A DNA stretch of 64,000 bases from Streptomyces sp. MST-110588. Its GTDB lineage: Bacteria > Actinomycetota > Actinomycetes > Streptomycetales > Streptomycetaceae. Every line of letters begins with the position of its first letter. Within the stretch, counting starts at the first letter, position 1. Of the stretch, positions 19,214 through 27,658 are shown piece after piece. A program made the position numbers and the translations under genes. The notes below the pieces were generated by a model, which did not search any database, had not been told where the DNA came from, and saw only the letters and a program-made list of their open reading frames with translations. The stretch is from the NCBI RefSeq assembly GCF_022695595.1, contig NZ_CP074380.1:7840501-7904500 (forward strand). Direction: 5' to 3'.

Positions 19214-19252
19214 CTGCTTCCCTTTCCGAAGCGTCAATGTTAACGTCCCGCT

Positions 19253-19816
19253 ATGCCTCTGAAAACGAAGCAGCCGCGCATCGAGCCGCTCTCGCCGCCC
19301 TATGGCGAGGGAGCCGGCGAGGCCCTTGAACTCCTCGGGCATTCCCCCATCCAGCTCTTCCGGGTGTGGGCCCGCCGGCCCGAGCTCGCCCGCTCCATCG
19401 CGGGCTGGGGAAGCTACTACTTCTCTCGGCGCTCCGCTCTCACTCTGCGCCAGCGCGAGCTGGTCATCGACCGGACCACCGCGCTGTGTGGCGCCGACTA
19501 CGAGTGGGCCGTGCACGTCGCGGGCTTCGCCGAGAAGGTGGGACTCGACGCGGCGCAGCTCACGTCCCTCGCGAAGGGAAGGCCGACGGACGACTGCTGG
19601 CACACCACCGATCGTGCCGTGCTCGAAGCGGTCGACGAGCTCCATGCGACCTTTGACCTCTCCGACGACACCTGGACGAACCTGGTCGCTGTCGCCGATG
19701 AAGATGCCGCACTCGATCTGGTCTTGGTCTGCGGCTGGTACCACGCCATCTCGTTCGCCGTCAGGGCACTCCGCCTGCCCCTTGAACCCGGCACCGAGCC
19801 GATCTCCGCACACTGA
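19253..19816 (+). CDS. Carboxymuconolactone decarboxylase family protein
   Basis: A 187-aa protein of the AhpD-like/CMD fold. The core is 'LTLRQRELVIDRTTALCGADYEWAVHVAGFAEKVGLDAAQL', with the conserved Cys and downstream His of the family (C..YEW..H). Only one Cys of the usual CxxC peroxidase pair is present, so AhpD-type redox cycling is unlikely. The C-terminus 'LVLVCGWYHAISFAVRALRLPLE' is typical of actinobacterial members. It is the divergent target of the HxlR gene, and a DUF1330 gene follows by 35 bases, suggesting a small oxidative-metabolism operon. Confidence 0.88.
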   Translation: MPLKTKQPRIEPLSPPYGEGAGEALELLGHSPIQLFRVWARRPELARSIAGWGSYYFSRRSALTLRQRELVIDRTTALCGADYEWAVHVAGFAEKVGLDAAQLTSLAKGRPTDDCWHTTDRAVLEAVDELHATFDLSDDTWTNLVAVADEDAALDLVLVCGWYHAISFAVRALRLPLEPGTEPISAH

Positions 19817-19851
19817 TCCACGTCACATGCACTCCCAACACTGGAGGTTCC

Positions 19852-20145
19852 ATGCCCAAGGGCTACTGGATCAGCGTCTACCGCACCATTTCCGACCCTG
19901 AGAAGCTGGCTGCCTACAACAAGCTGGCCCGTTCGGCCGTCCAGCCCTGGGGCGGTCGGACCCTCGTCCGTGGCGGTCGGGTCGCGGCGTATGACGCCGG
20001 GATCGCCGAGCGCACCGTCCTGGTCGAGTTCGACAGCTTCGAGCAGGCCGTCGCGGCGCGGGAGAGTGCTACCTACCAGGAAGCGCTGGTCGCCCTCTCC
20101 GACGGCGTCGAGCGCGACTTCCGCATCGTCGAAGGCATCGACTGA
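19852..20145 (+). CDS. DUF1330 domain-containing protein
   Basis: A 97-aa ferredoxin-like-fold protein from the ATG at 19852 with GGAGG upstream. The sequence 'KGYWISVYRTISDPEKLAAYNKLARSAVQPWGGRTLVRGG' and 'ERTVLVEFDSFEQAVAARESATYQEALVALSDGVERDFRIVEG' matches DUF1330/dimeric alpha-beta barrel proteins throughout. These form dimers, and their activity is undefined. It lies directly downstream of the CMD-family gene and is probably co-transcribed. Confidence 0.92.
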   Translation: MPKGYWISVYRTISDPEKLAAYNKLARSAVQPWGGRTLVRGGRVAAYDAGIAERTVLVEFDSFEQAVAARESATYQEALVALSDGVERDFRIVEGID

Positions 20146-20170
20146 CCGAGGCCCGGTCGGACCTCACTGA

Positions 20171-20340
20171 AGGCTCACAGAGCTCCAAGAGGCTCGACTC
20201 GCCGAGGGGCTGTGCAACGGCATCTACACCCTCGCCCCGCTCGGCCACGACGCCCGCGAAGCCCTGCGTTCGGTCACCGAGTGGTCGCAGCGGTGGGCTG
20301 CCAAGCCCCGCCCACTGCCGCCGAGGGTGCCGGCGCAACC
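20171..20340 (+). pseudogene. HxlR-family regulator C-terminal remnant
   Basis: An open frame with no start reads RLTELQEARLAEGLCNGIYT, then LAPLGHDAREALRSVTEWSQRWAAKPR. This matches the wing and last helix of HxlR regulators ('RL.EL.EA.L......Y.LTPLG.DA..AL.....W..RWA'). The N-terminal HTH is absent. It may derive from a second regulator of the neighbouring genes. Confidence 0.65.
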
Positions 20341-20414
20341 GGTTGTGACAGCGGTCCGCGCGCGGGGCACCTCAGATTTTCGGCCCGTAACCACAGGACT
20401 GGAGACCACGGATC

Positions 20415-21302
20415 ATGACCGAGTTCCCCTCACAGGCGGCGCGAACCGCCGTCGCCGCTGCCCTGGCCGAGGACGAGTCGGGCCAGGACATCACCACCGT
20501 GTGGAGCGTTCCCCAAGACATGGCGGCCGTGGCCGAGATCCGCGCCCGGCAATGCGGCATCGCCGGCGGTCTCCCCGTGGTCGCCGAGGTCTTCGCCCAG
20601 ATCGACCCCGAGGTCACAGTGGAAGCGCTCGTCCCCGACGGCGCCCGGCTGACCGGCGACGATGTCCTGGTGCGCCTGTCCGGCTCGGCGCGCAGCCTGA
20701 TCACCGGGGAGCGTACGGCGCTGAACTTCCTGCAGCGTATGTGCGGCATCGCGACGCTCACCGACCGCTACGTCCAGGCCGTGGCAGGGACCGAGGCGCG
20801 CATCCTGGACACCCGCAAGACGGCGCCGGGCCTGCGCGCCCTGGACAAGTACGCGGTGACCGTCGGCGGCGGCTGCAACCACCGGCTCAACCTCGCGACG
20901 ACGGTGCTGCTCAAGGAGAACCACATCGCCGCGGCAGGCGGCGTGACCACCGCGATCGACGCGGTCCGGCGCGGGATGGCGCGCACCGGGCAGAAGGTGG
21001 AGACCGATGTCGAGGTGCAGACCGTGACGCAGGCCGTTGAGGCCCTCGATGCCGGGGCCCGCTGGATCCTGCTCGACAACATGCCGGTGGCCGACATCGA
21101 AATAGTCGTGAAAATCCGGGCCGAGCGTGCCGACGCCTCCCGGATCCTGCTGGAGGCCTCGGGCACCGTCCGTCTGGACAGCGTCCGCGCCATCGCCAAG
21201 ACGGGAGTCGACCTCATCTCGGTCGGCGCGTTGACGCACAGCGCGCCTGCGCTGGACCTGACGATGCTGCTGACGACCGGCCCGGTGCCATGCCCGAGGT
21301 AG
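20415..21302 (+). CDS. nadC: Nicotinate-nucleotide pyrophosphorylase (quinolinate phosphoribosyltransferase)
   Basis: A 295-aa enzyme converting quinolinate and PRPP to nicotinate mononucleotide, CO2 and pyrophosphate in de novo NAD synthesis. Family motifs: 'ALAEDESGQDITT', 'RTALNFLQRMCGIATLT', 'ILDTRKTAPGLRALDKYAVTVGGGCNHR' (substrate-binding Arg/Lys/His), 'LLKENHI' and 'EASGTV'. The N-terminus is the usual open-face sandwich. No nadA or nadB is adjacent. Instead the stop overlaps the next gene by 13 bases, so this is probably an accessory copy serving a specialised pathway with the PhzF-family partner. Confidence 0.9.
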   Translation: MTEFPSQAARTAVAAALAEDESGQDITTVWSVPQDMAAVAEIRARQCGIAGGLPVVAEVFAQIDPEVTVEALVPDGARLTGDDVLVRLSGSARSLITGERTALNFLQRMCGIATLTDRYVQAVAGTEARILDTRKTAPGLRALDKYAVTVGGGCNHRLNLATTVLLKENHIAAAGGVTTAIDAVRRGMARTGQKVETDVEVQTVTQAVEALDAGARWILLDNMPVADIEIVVKIRAERADASRILLEASGTVRLDSVRAIAKTGVDLISVGALTHSAPALDLTMLLTTGPVPCPR

Positions 21303-22150
21303 TGGTCATCGACGCGTGTCAGCGGCAGGGCCGGGGCGGCAGCCCGACCGCTGTTCTCGACGAAGCGTCGTTCACCGATGAGGAGCGATGCCGCATTCCC
21401 GGGGAACTGGGCACTTCCCACGCCGTGTTCATCCGTGCCACCGGAGTTGAGCGCGGCCGTCCCTCGTACTCGCTCCGGTTCTTCACCGCCGAAGGCGAAC
21501 TGCCTGCCTGCGGCCACGGGACCGTCGCGGCCCTGGCGCTGCTCGCCATACGGGAAGGCGGCAGCGACCACCACGCCGTGCTGTGTACGACGAGCCGCAG
21601 CTTCGAAGGCTGGGCCATCCGAAACCGCGACAGCGTGACAGCGTCGTTCGACCCGGGCCCGGTGAACCTGCGCGTCGCCCAGGCACCCGAGCTGAGGGCG
21701 GTCACAGCCGGCCTCGGCCTGGCCGACGAAGCCGTCGTCGGCAACGCCTGCGTGGCCTCGAATGGGCGGCCGAGGCTTCTTCTGCCAGTGCGATCGCGCG
21801 CCGCGTTGGCCGACCTCTCCCCAGACTTCGCCCTGCTACGTGCTGCCTGCGACCGCTACGGCCTGTTGGGCTGCTACGCCTACTCGATCCCGGACCGGCA
21901 CGGCCGGGCAGCCGCTCGGATGTTCGCCCCGTCGATCGGCGTCCCCGAGGACATCGCCAACGCCAACAGCACAGCCTGCCTGGCCGCGCACATGGCCCGA
22001 ATCGGCACGGACCGCCTCACTGTCGACATGGGCGATCGCCTCGGCAACCCATCCACCATCACGGCAACCATCGACGACACCCACCTGGAACACCCAGTCC
22101 GAGTCGGGGGCCAAGCAACTCTCGCACGAACAGTCGTGCGTCAGGCTTGA
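21290..22150 (+). CDS. PhzF family isomerase/epimerase-like protein
   Basis: A 286-aa protein. The N-terminus 'VVVIDACQRQGRGGSPTAVLDEASFTDEER' matches 'VDAF....GNPAAV'. 'SYSLRFFTAEGELPACGHGTVAALALL' carries 'LRWFTP..E...CGHAT', in which PhzF uses a catalytic Glu (here E of 'AEGE'). 'ARMFAPSIGVPEDIANANSTACLAAHM' is the second-domain mirror motif, and the final part matches 'G..GR...I'. The family includes diaminopimelate epimerase-like isomerases and the phenazine enzyme PhzF. The start overlaps nadC by 13 bases, indicating translational coupling. An amino-acid-like or anthranilate-like substrate is plausible but unproven. Confidence 0.88.
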   Translation: MPEVVVIDACQRQGRGGSPTAVLDEASFTDEERCRIPGELGTSHAVFIRATGVERGRPSYSLRFFTAEGELPACGHGTVAALALLAIREGGSDHHAVLCTTSRSFEGWAIRNRDSVTASFDPGPVNLRVAQAPELRAVTAGLGLADEAVVGNACVASNGRPRLLLPVRSRAALADLSPDFALLRAACDRYGLLGCYAYSIPDRHGRAAARMFAPSIGVPEDIANANSTACLAAHMARIGTDRLTVDMGDRLGNPSTITATIDDTHLEHPVRVGGQATLARTVVRQA

Positions 22151-22446
22151 CGTTTGACGTCCACCCAGTTCGTCCGCCTTCCCGCCGCGTCCCGCGCAAC
22201 TTGCAGTAACCGCGGATTCGGGTCAGACCGGCTGCGATGGAGCCGGGGGAGGGGGTACTGGAGGGTGGCCGTCGGCGCGTTGACCACCGGCGCGGCATGG
22301 GAATCCGTTCGGCCAGGAAGGCTTCCCAGGTTCGGGTACCCGACTTGAGCACGCAACTCCAGCAGGAACGCTTCGACTTCGAGGCGGGGCCTGATCGAGG
22401 CACCGGACATCACGGATTCAGCCTGAGCAACCGATTACTGACAACC

Positions 22447-22483
22447 GGTGGGGCACAGCACAAGTTCTACGCTGTGCCCCACC
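22447..22483. promoter_or_regulatory. Perfect 13-bp inverted repeat upstream of the DUF6461 gene
   Basis: ggtggggcacagc (22447-22459) is perfectly inverted as gctgtgccccacc (22471-22483) around 11 bases. It ends 32 bases before the next start codon. It could be an operator, a terminator of the nadC-phzF unit or a leader hairpin. The rest of 22151-22446 shows no convincing gene. Confidence 0.65.
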
Positions 22484-22514
22484 AGCTCCACGTCACGAAC
22501 AGAGGGACCCAGCA

Positions 22515-23159
22515 GTGCCCGAAGATCTTGCCTGGATCGCCGACGCCTGGCGCGGCACCAGCCTGAACGCCGGCGACCTCTACATCACCTGCGCCCGCGG
22601 CCTCACTCCCCAGCAGCTCGCCGAACGGATATCCGACCATGAGCCTGTCGAGATCGGCGCTGTCCTCACCGGCCGGGAAGCATCCGCCCTGGTCGACCTT
22701 GCACAGATCTACTGCGTCGGCCGTCTCGGTCAAAGCGGCGACTGGTCGTTCATCGTGGAGTCCGGAGGCAGCGAAGGATGGGCCCTCGATCCAGCAGTCT
22801 CCCGAGACGGTGCCGAGGTCCTGATCTTCGATCCGCGGCCGGACGACCCGCCCTCCTTCTTCCGGTACCTCGCCGATGGCGAGCTGCAGTTGCACTTCGA
22901 GCTGGGCGCCGGCTACTACCCCAGCGGCGCCCAACCCGACCTGCTGCGCCCAGCCCTGGAAGCCGTCGGGGCCATCGCGCCGGAAGACTCCCTCGAAGAC
23001 CTGCTCGGCGACGACGAGGAACTATCGCCTCACGAAGCCAAGCGCAGGGCCCTCCGGGCCATCGGTGAGCATTTCGGGCTGGCCCTGTCGCGGCAGGTGC
23101 TTGAGGGCGGGCAACTTCCTTCCGTCGTCACCCGCACCTCGCCCCCCTCATCCTGGTAA
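22515..23159 (+). CDS. DUF6461 domain-containing protein
   Basis: A 214-aa protein from a GTG at 22515 after AGAGGGA. 'WIADAWRGTSLNAGDLYITCARGLTPQQLAERI' and 'DWSFIVESGGSEGW' match the actinobacterial DUF6461 pattern ('W...RG....W.V.LARGLTP.ELLRR', 'G.W...E..G'). The middle carries 'DDPPSFFRYLADGELQLHFELG', and the tail is helical. It is soluble, with no catalytic motif. Relatives often sit in immunity-like or toxin-neighbour settings, but no toxin is evident here. The function is unknown. Confidence 0.75.
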   Translation: MPEDLAWIADAWRGTSLNAGDLYITCARGLTPQQLAERISDHEPVEIGAVLTGREASALVDLAQIYCVGRLGQSGDWSFIVESGGSEGWALDPAVSRDGAEVLIFDPRPDDPPSFFRYLADGELQLHFELGAGYYPSGAQPDLLRPALEAVGAIAPEDSLEDLLGDDEELSPHEAKRRALRAIGEHFGLALSRQVLEGGQLPSVVTRTSPPSSW

Positions 23160-23512
23160 GCCTGAACGGGCCCGTCCGGAAGGATGGACCCGGTGCGGTC
23201 CGGTCACCCACCTCACCGCGAGCGTGGCCCCCGGCCTGCTGTTCAAGCAGTCCCCTGGGCCGGACGAGGCCATGGTTACGTGAGCCGCAGGCAGCGCACC
23301 GTTGCACATGGCTGGTGACCGCCGCACACCCCCATCTCCGTCCGCCTCTGGAGCGCCGATCGCCACCGACCGGCGCGAACTGCGGGAGCGTCTTGCCGGG
23401 GTCCGTGTCCATTGCGGGGTCCGGCGCATCCGCCCCGTCCTCGTCGGTCGACCGCCGTTCTGTTACGGGGACGGGACCGGCTACTACGGTCGGGCGGCTT
23501 GCTGAGCCCCGT

Positions 23513-23599
23513 TCAGCTCCTGCGGGCGGTGACGTGGTCGCCGAGGAACGTCGCGCGCTCGACGTAGGTCAGGTGGTTGAGCAGGCCGAGCCGGGCCGC
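23513..23599 (-). pseudogene. Possible DinB/DUF664 tail fragment
   Basis: The frame reads AARLGLLNHLTYVERATFLG and ends DHVTARRS-stop, similar to the 'L..H....E..W' helix of DinB-like proteins. It has no start and lies beyond the methyltransferase stop. The remainder of 23160-23512 contains nothing I can identify. Confidence 0.3.
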
Positions 23600-23603
23600 A
23601 GGG

Positions 23604-24230
23604 TCAGGCGGTGCGGCGGATGAGGAGGATGTGGTCGGTGACCTCGGCGGTGCTCCCGTCGGGCCCGGTCGCGATCCGGCGGGGCGTATCGGCCCGCTCG
23701 ATGGTCCAGGTCTGCGCGGCCAGGCCGATGCCCGCGGCGACCTCCTGCGGGCTCGGATACCGGGTCTCGGGGTCCTGCTGCCACGACCACGGCGCGGTCG
23801 AGCCGTGGTCGACGACCAGCAGCCGCCCGCCCGGGCGCAGGGCGTGCGCGGCCGAGCGCAGGACGGCGGCCCGGTCCAGGCCGAAGGGGGTGTGCAGGTA
23901 GTGGGCGCAGATCAGGTCGAATTCGCCGGGCGGGAAAGACCCGTGCAGGTCCTGCCGCACGGCGGTGAGACGGTCGCCCAGGCCGTGTGCGCGGGCGAGG
24001 GCGGCGAGCCGCTGGACCGCCAGGGCCGAGATGTCGACGGCGGTGACCTGCCATCCCTGGCCGGCGAGCCACAGCGCGTCACCGCCGTTGCCGCATCCCA
24101 GATCCAGTGCGGCACCGGGCGGCAGGCCCGTCACCGTCTCGGTGAGGCGGACATTGGGCTGCGGGGTACCGGCCGCCGGCCGGGCCGCGTAGACGCCGTC
24201 CCAGAACGCGACCGCATCGGTGGTGCTCAT
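23604..24230 (-). CDS. Class I SAM-dependent methyltransferase
   Basis: A 208-aa protein. I used the ATG at 24230, with AAGGAGG four bases before. It has all Rossmann methyltransferase motifs: I 'ALDLGCGNGGDALWLA' (about residues 41-56), II 'VTAVDISALAVQRL', 'LTAVRQDLHG' and 'FDLICAHYLHTPF', then 'LRPGGRLLVVDHG'. It is close to tellurite-resistance/thiopurine-type small-molecule methyltransferases. It is divergent from a degenerate XRE-cupin regulator at 24317 that may once have controlled it. Confidence 0.93.
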   Translation of the reverse strand: MSTTDAVAFWDGVYAARPAAGTPQPNVRLTETVTGLPPGAALDLGCGNGGDALWLAGQGWQVTAVDISALAVQRLAALARAHGLGDRLTAVRQDLHGSFPPGEFDLICAHYLHTPFGLDRAAVLRSAAHALRPGGRLLVVDHGSTAPWSWQQDPETRYPSPQEVAAGIGLAAQTWTIERADTPRRIATGPDGSTAEVTDHILLIRRTA

Positions 24231-24316
24231 CAAGCCTCCTTGTGTCGGTGGCCGCCAGTCTTGCCAGGCCCACCACGGCCTGGCACGAAAACTTGCGGTA
24301 ACGGCAAGATGGGTCG

Positions 24317-24535
24317 ATGGACCCCACCACGGACGACCAGGTGCTCGACGCGGTGGGGCCGCGGCTGCGGACGCTGCGCCGTGACCGCGGCCTCACTCCG
24401 CCCGGTGAGGCGGCCGAGTTCGACACCTCCTTGCCGCACTGGCTGGGCAGCGCCGACGGCGGCGCGGTCGAACTGCTCATCCTCTTCGGCCTCCAAGGAC
24501 TGCGTGCGCACCTACGCACCGACCCCGACCGGTGA
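24317..24535 (+). pseudogene. XRE-cupin regulator with internal deletion
   Basis: A 72-codon frame joins an XRE N-terminus (MDPTTDDQVLDAVGPRLRTL, then RRDRGLT) directly to the usual C-terminus of XRE-cupin regulators (FDTSLPHWLGSADGGAVELL, then ILFGLQGLRAHLRTD). The rest of the HTH and most of the cupin are missing, so about 110 residues were lost in frame. It sits divergent to the methyltransferase gene. It cannot bind DNA normally. Confidence 0.75.
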
Positions 24536-24647
24536 CCCCGGACCGGGGAAAGCCGTTACCACCGGGGGAGCCCAACTGACGGGCTCGGGCCGGCTCGACG
24601 CGTGCTGTGCGCAGAGCCGGGCGGCCGTCCGTGCCGATGTGTTGTGG

Positions 24648-25411
24648 CTATGCGAGATCGGCGAGGAGCGCGTCGAGTGCGCCGGTCAGGGCTCGGGAGT
24701 TGGCCGGGTCGAACCAGGTGGTGCGGATGCGTTCGTTGTTACCGTTCGGGGTCTCGTGGTCGGCTGCGAGTTGGTGCAGGGAGCGGGACTCGTCGCTCAG
24801 AGCACGACCGACGCCCTGGAAGAGGCTGCGGACGTAACGGTCCGCGTCCTCGAAGGCGATGTTGTGGTCGGCGGCCCACGTCGTGAGAGTGGCGAGGTAC
24901 GAGAGGTGGGTGGTCAGCGTTCCCGTCAGCGCGGACAAGACGTTGAAGGCGGCCTCGTCCGCTACGGGGAGCACCCCGCCCAGGGGCTCGAAGAGGGAGT
25001 TCACCTCCGGGTGCGAGGGGTGCACCACCGTGACGGAGCGGCGCTCGCGGATGGCCGGCAGGGGGATGGCGCGCACCAGCGGGGCACCGGTGGCGAGCGT
25101 ACGGCGCAGGTCTTCGTTGCCGACCCCGGCCATCACGTTGACCACGGTCTTGTCGTCGGCCACTGTCACGCCGGCCAGGGCATCGTGCCGGTCCTGGCGG
25201 CGTACGGCGATGATCACCAACTCGCAGCGGTCCACCACCTCTTGGTTGTCGGCGCACACCTGGACGCCCTTGTAGCGCTCGGAGAGCTCCGCGGCCGTGC
25301 GGGCGCCCCGGGGGAGAGGAACACCTCCGGCAACTCCTCGCCCCCGTTGCGCAGGCCGGTCACGATGGCCCGGCCGATCTCGCCCACTCCAATGATGCCG
25401 ATGCGTTGCAC
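24648..25411 (-). pseudogene. Pyrroline-5-carboxylate reductase-like gene with one frameshift
   Basis: From the GTG at 25411 (GGAGGAAGAACC upstream) the frame gives 'VQRIGIIGVGEIGRAIVTGLRNGGEELPEVFLSP', a Rossmann GxGxxG start typical of ProC. The homology then continues one base out of frame as 'RGARTAAELSERYKGVQVCADNQEVVDRCELVIIAV', then 'VVNVMAGVGNEDLRRTLATGAPLVRAIPLP' and a helical C-terminus. The break falls in a C5G4 run near 25305-25315. Adding one base would restore a 254-aa protein. It is either a recent pseudogene or an assembly error. ProC makes proline from pyrroline-5-carboxylate, though divergent members act on other imines. Confidence 0.8.
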
Positions 25412-25635
25412 GGTTCTTCCTCCATGGTGCGTGGTGGTCGTGACCCGTGTCGGCCCGGGTCTGTGATGGTGGCCCGACAGCAGGGGAGTTGGTGCCGCGG
25501 GCGCTTGACACGGTGCCGACGTACCGGACGTGCTGCGGTCCTTCCTGCCCTGCTGCCATTTCGGCTCTCCCGTCTGGTGGAGCTTTGAAGCCTGCCGGCT
25601 CGGGGGAAGCGGGAAGGCGACGCTGCGCGGCCCGC

Positions 25636-26754
25636 TCAGCCGTACATCGCCACGCGGTGGAGAGCCATGAGCGCGTCGTCGATGGGGTGGGGCTGCGGCT
25701 TGCCCGAGGAGCCGAACCTGTTCCACCTCTGCAGGTTCACCGCGACGGCCATCTGCCGCCGGCCATCGGCACGGATCAAGGCCAGTGCCCCGGCCCCCCA
25801 GACCGTACCGCCGTGGCCCCAGTAGGTGTCCTGGCCGGGAGCCGCCATCGGGTGCAGGCCGAGTCCGTAGTCGATCGTCCTTCCCTCCTGGGAGATGACC
25901 GGGACGGTGCGCTGCATCTGCGCCAGCGACGACGGGCTGACGATCTCCCCGGCCAGCAGCTTGCCGAAGAAGCGGTTGAGGTCCGTGACGGTCGAAATCA
26001 GCGAGCCCGCCGGCCCCACCCATGACATGTCGTAGACGCTGTAGTCGCGCGGCGGGTCGATCATGCCGAACCATGCCTCGTAGATCTGCGAGTGCGGCCC
26101 GTCGACGTGCGGTCCGGTGGGGAGTTCGGTGTCGCAGAGCCCGGCGCGTTCGATGACGTTCCGGGTGATGTACTGCTCGGCCGTGGTGCCGGTCACGTGC
26201 TCCAGGAGTGCGCCGAGGAGCAGGTAGTTGGTGTTGGAGTACACCCCCGGAGTACCGCCCGGGGTGCCGACGGCAGGTGCGGTGACCCCCATCTCGATCA
26301 GTTCGGTGGAGTGGAACCGTGTGAACCGGTTGTCGTCCAGGCTCTGGGGCTCGGTGTTCGCGAGGTCGGGATATGTCTTGAGGGAGGGGTAGGCACAAGG
26401 GAGGTATTCGGCGAGGCCACTGGTGTGGTTGATCAGCATCCGGACCGTGATCGCGTCTCCCCGTTCCCCGGGAACCAGTTTCGGAAGGTACCGGCCGATC
26501 GGTGTGTCGAGACCGATCCGACCGCTTTCGACCTGCTGCAGAACCGCGGCGGCGGTGAAGGTCTTGGTGATGCTGCCGACGCGGTGCCGCATATCGGCGG
26601 TGACGGGACGACCGCTGTCGACGTCGGCGACCCCGGCGGCGCCGCGCCAGATCTGGTCGCCGTCACGCACCTCGGCGAACAGGCCCGGTATTCCGGCGCG
26701 GTGGACGTCTTCCAGGGCGGCTTTCAGCGCTGCGGGATCCAGTGACTTCCTCAC
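25636..26754 (-). CDS. Beta-lactamase-fold serine hydrolase
   Basis: A 372-aa class C beta-lactamase/DD-peptidase-type hydrolase. Motifs are the nucleophile SxxK in 'GSITKTFTAAAVLQQ' (about residue 61), the YxN triad in 'YSNTNYLLLGALLE', and a C-terminal HGG ('YWGHGGTVWGAGAL') replacing KTG. There is no signal peptide, so it is probably cytoplasmic and acts as an esterase or peptidase. The start is a GTG at 26754 (GAAAGG upstream). It is divergent from the TetR gene at 26999, with a perfect palindrome between them, so it is the likely repressed target. Confidence 0.92.
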   Translation of the reverse strand: MRKSLDPAALKAALEDVHRAGIPGLFAEVRDGDQIWRGAAGVADVDSGRPVTADMRHRVGSITKTFTAAAVLQQVESGRIGLDTPIGRYLPKLVPGERGDAITVRMLINHTSGLAEYLPCAYPSLKTYPDLANTEPQSLDDNRFTRFHSTELIEMGVTAPAVGTPGGTPGVYSNTNYLLLGALLEHVTGTTAEQYITRNVIERAGLCDTELPTGPHVDGPHSQIYEAWFGMIDPPRDYSVYDMSWVGPAGSLISTVTDLNRFFGKLLAGEIVSPSSLAQMQRTVPVISQEGRTIDYGLGLHPMAAPGQDTYWGHGGTVWGAGALALIRADGRRQMAVAVNLQRWNRFGSSGKPQPHPIDDALMALHRVAMYG

Positions 26755-26896
26755 GACGTGCGTCCTTTCGTGTTCCTCGTTCCCCGGCGGCGAGCTTCAC
26801 GTCGGTCGCCTGACCGGGTAACACCGGGTGACAGGGCGCGAGGGGCACGTCGGCCCGCCTGCTGCCGGGTCCCTCGGCACACACTTGCCCTCATTA

Positions 26897-26913
26897 TGCA
26901 CGCAGTGCGTGCA
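26897..26913. promoter_or_regulatory. Perfect 17-bp palindromic operator
   Basis: TGCACGCAGTGCGTGCA is a perfect palindrome around position 26905. It lies between the divergent serine hydrolase and TetR genes, next to a CATTAT box. Size and symmetry are typical of TetR operators, so autoregulation and control of the hydrolase are inferred. Confidence 0.8.
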
Positions 26914-26998
26914 ACACCAAGTGCATGAGGTGGCGCGAGATCTGGTCCGATCTGGTTAGATCGGATGCGGCCTGGCGAGATGCGGCGAGAGGGGTGAG

Positions 26999-27658
26999 AT
27001 GCCAGAGCGAAGGCGCTGGTCGACCGAGGAGATCCTGGACACGGCGGCGGAGCTGCTGCGCACGAGCGACGCCGAGTCGTTCAGTGTGCGCAAGCTCGCC
27101 GCGGTGCTGGGGACCGACTCCTCCAGCCTCTACCGGCACTTCCGCAGCAAGACCGAACTGCTGCGCGAGGTCGCCGACCGGATCCTCCTGGCCGCCATGG
27201 ACGGATACCGCCCGGAAGGCGACTGGAAGCAGCGCATCACGGCCCTGGCCCTGCGTGTGAGAGAGGCATTCGGCCAGCAGCCCCAGCTCGCCGCGGTCTG
27301 GGGACGCTACGCGTCGAGCGGCACCGGTTCACGGCTGGTCATGGAAGAGGTGCTGCAGGCTCTGCGCATCTCGGGACTGCCGGACGAGGAGATCCCGGTG
27401 CGCTACCACCGGATCGTGGTCCTCCTCTTCGCGTTGGTCGCCTCCGAGGCCGGGGCCGGCGCCATCACTCCCAAGGAGCGTGAACAGGGCATGGAGCTGT
27501 TCCGTGTTGCGGTACTGGGCGCCGACCCCGAACGTTTCCCCGCCCTGGCCCACTTCGCCCGTGACGTCCGCCCTCTGGGAGCGGACCGCCGCGCCGCGTT
27601 CGAGGAGATCCTCGCCGCGCAACTCGCCCACATCGAGGCCACGATTCGCCCGCTCTAG
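26999..27658 (+). CDS. TetR family transcriptional regulator
   Basis: A 219-aa protein. The N-terminal HTH is 'WSTEEILDTAAELLRTSDAESFSVRKLAAVLGTDSSSLYRHFRSKTELLREVADRI' (residues about 7-62), followed by an all-helical ligand domain ('ALRVREAFGQQPQLAAVWGRYASSG', 'YHRIVVLLFALVASEAGAGA'). The ATG at 26999 has GAGGGG upstream. The divergent serine hydrolase and the intervening palindrome define its probable regulon. The ligand is unknown. Confidence 0.93.
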   Translation: MPERRRWSTEEILDTAAELLRTSDAESFSVRKLAAVLGTDSSSLYRHFRSKTELLREVADRILLAAMDGYRPEGDWKQRITALALRVREAFGQQPQLAAVWGRYASSGTGSRLVMEEVLQALRISGLPDEEIPVRYHRIVVLLFALVASEAGAGAITPKEREQGMELFRVAVLGADPERFPALAHFARDVRPLGADRRAAFEEILAAQLAHIEATIRPL

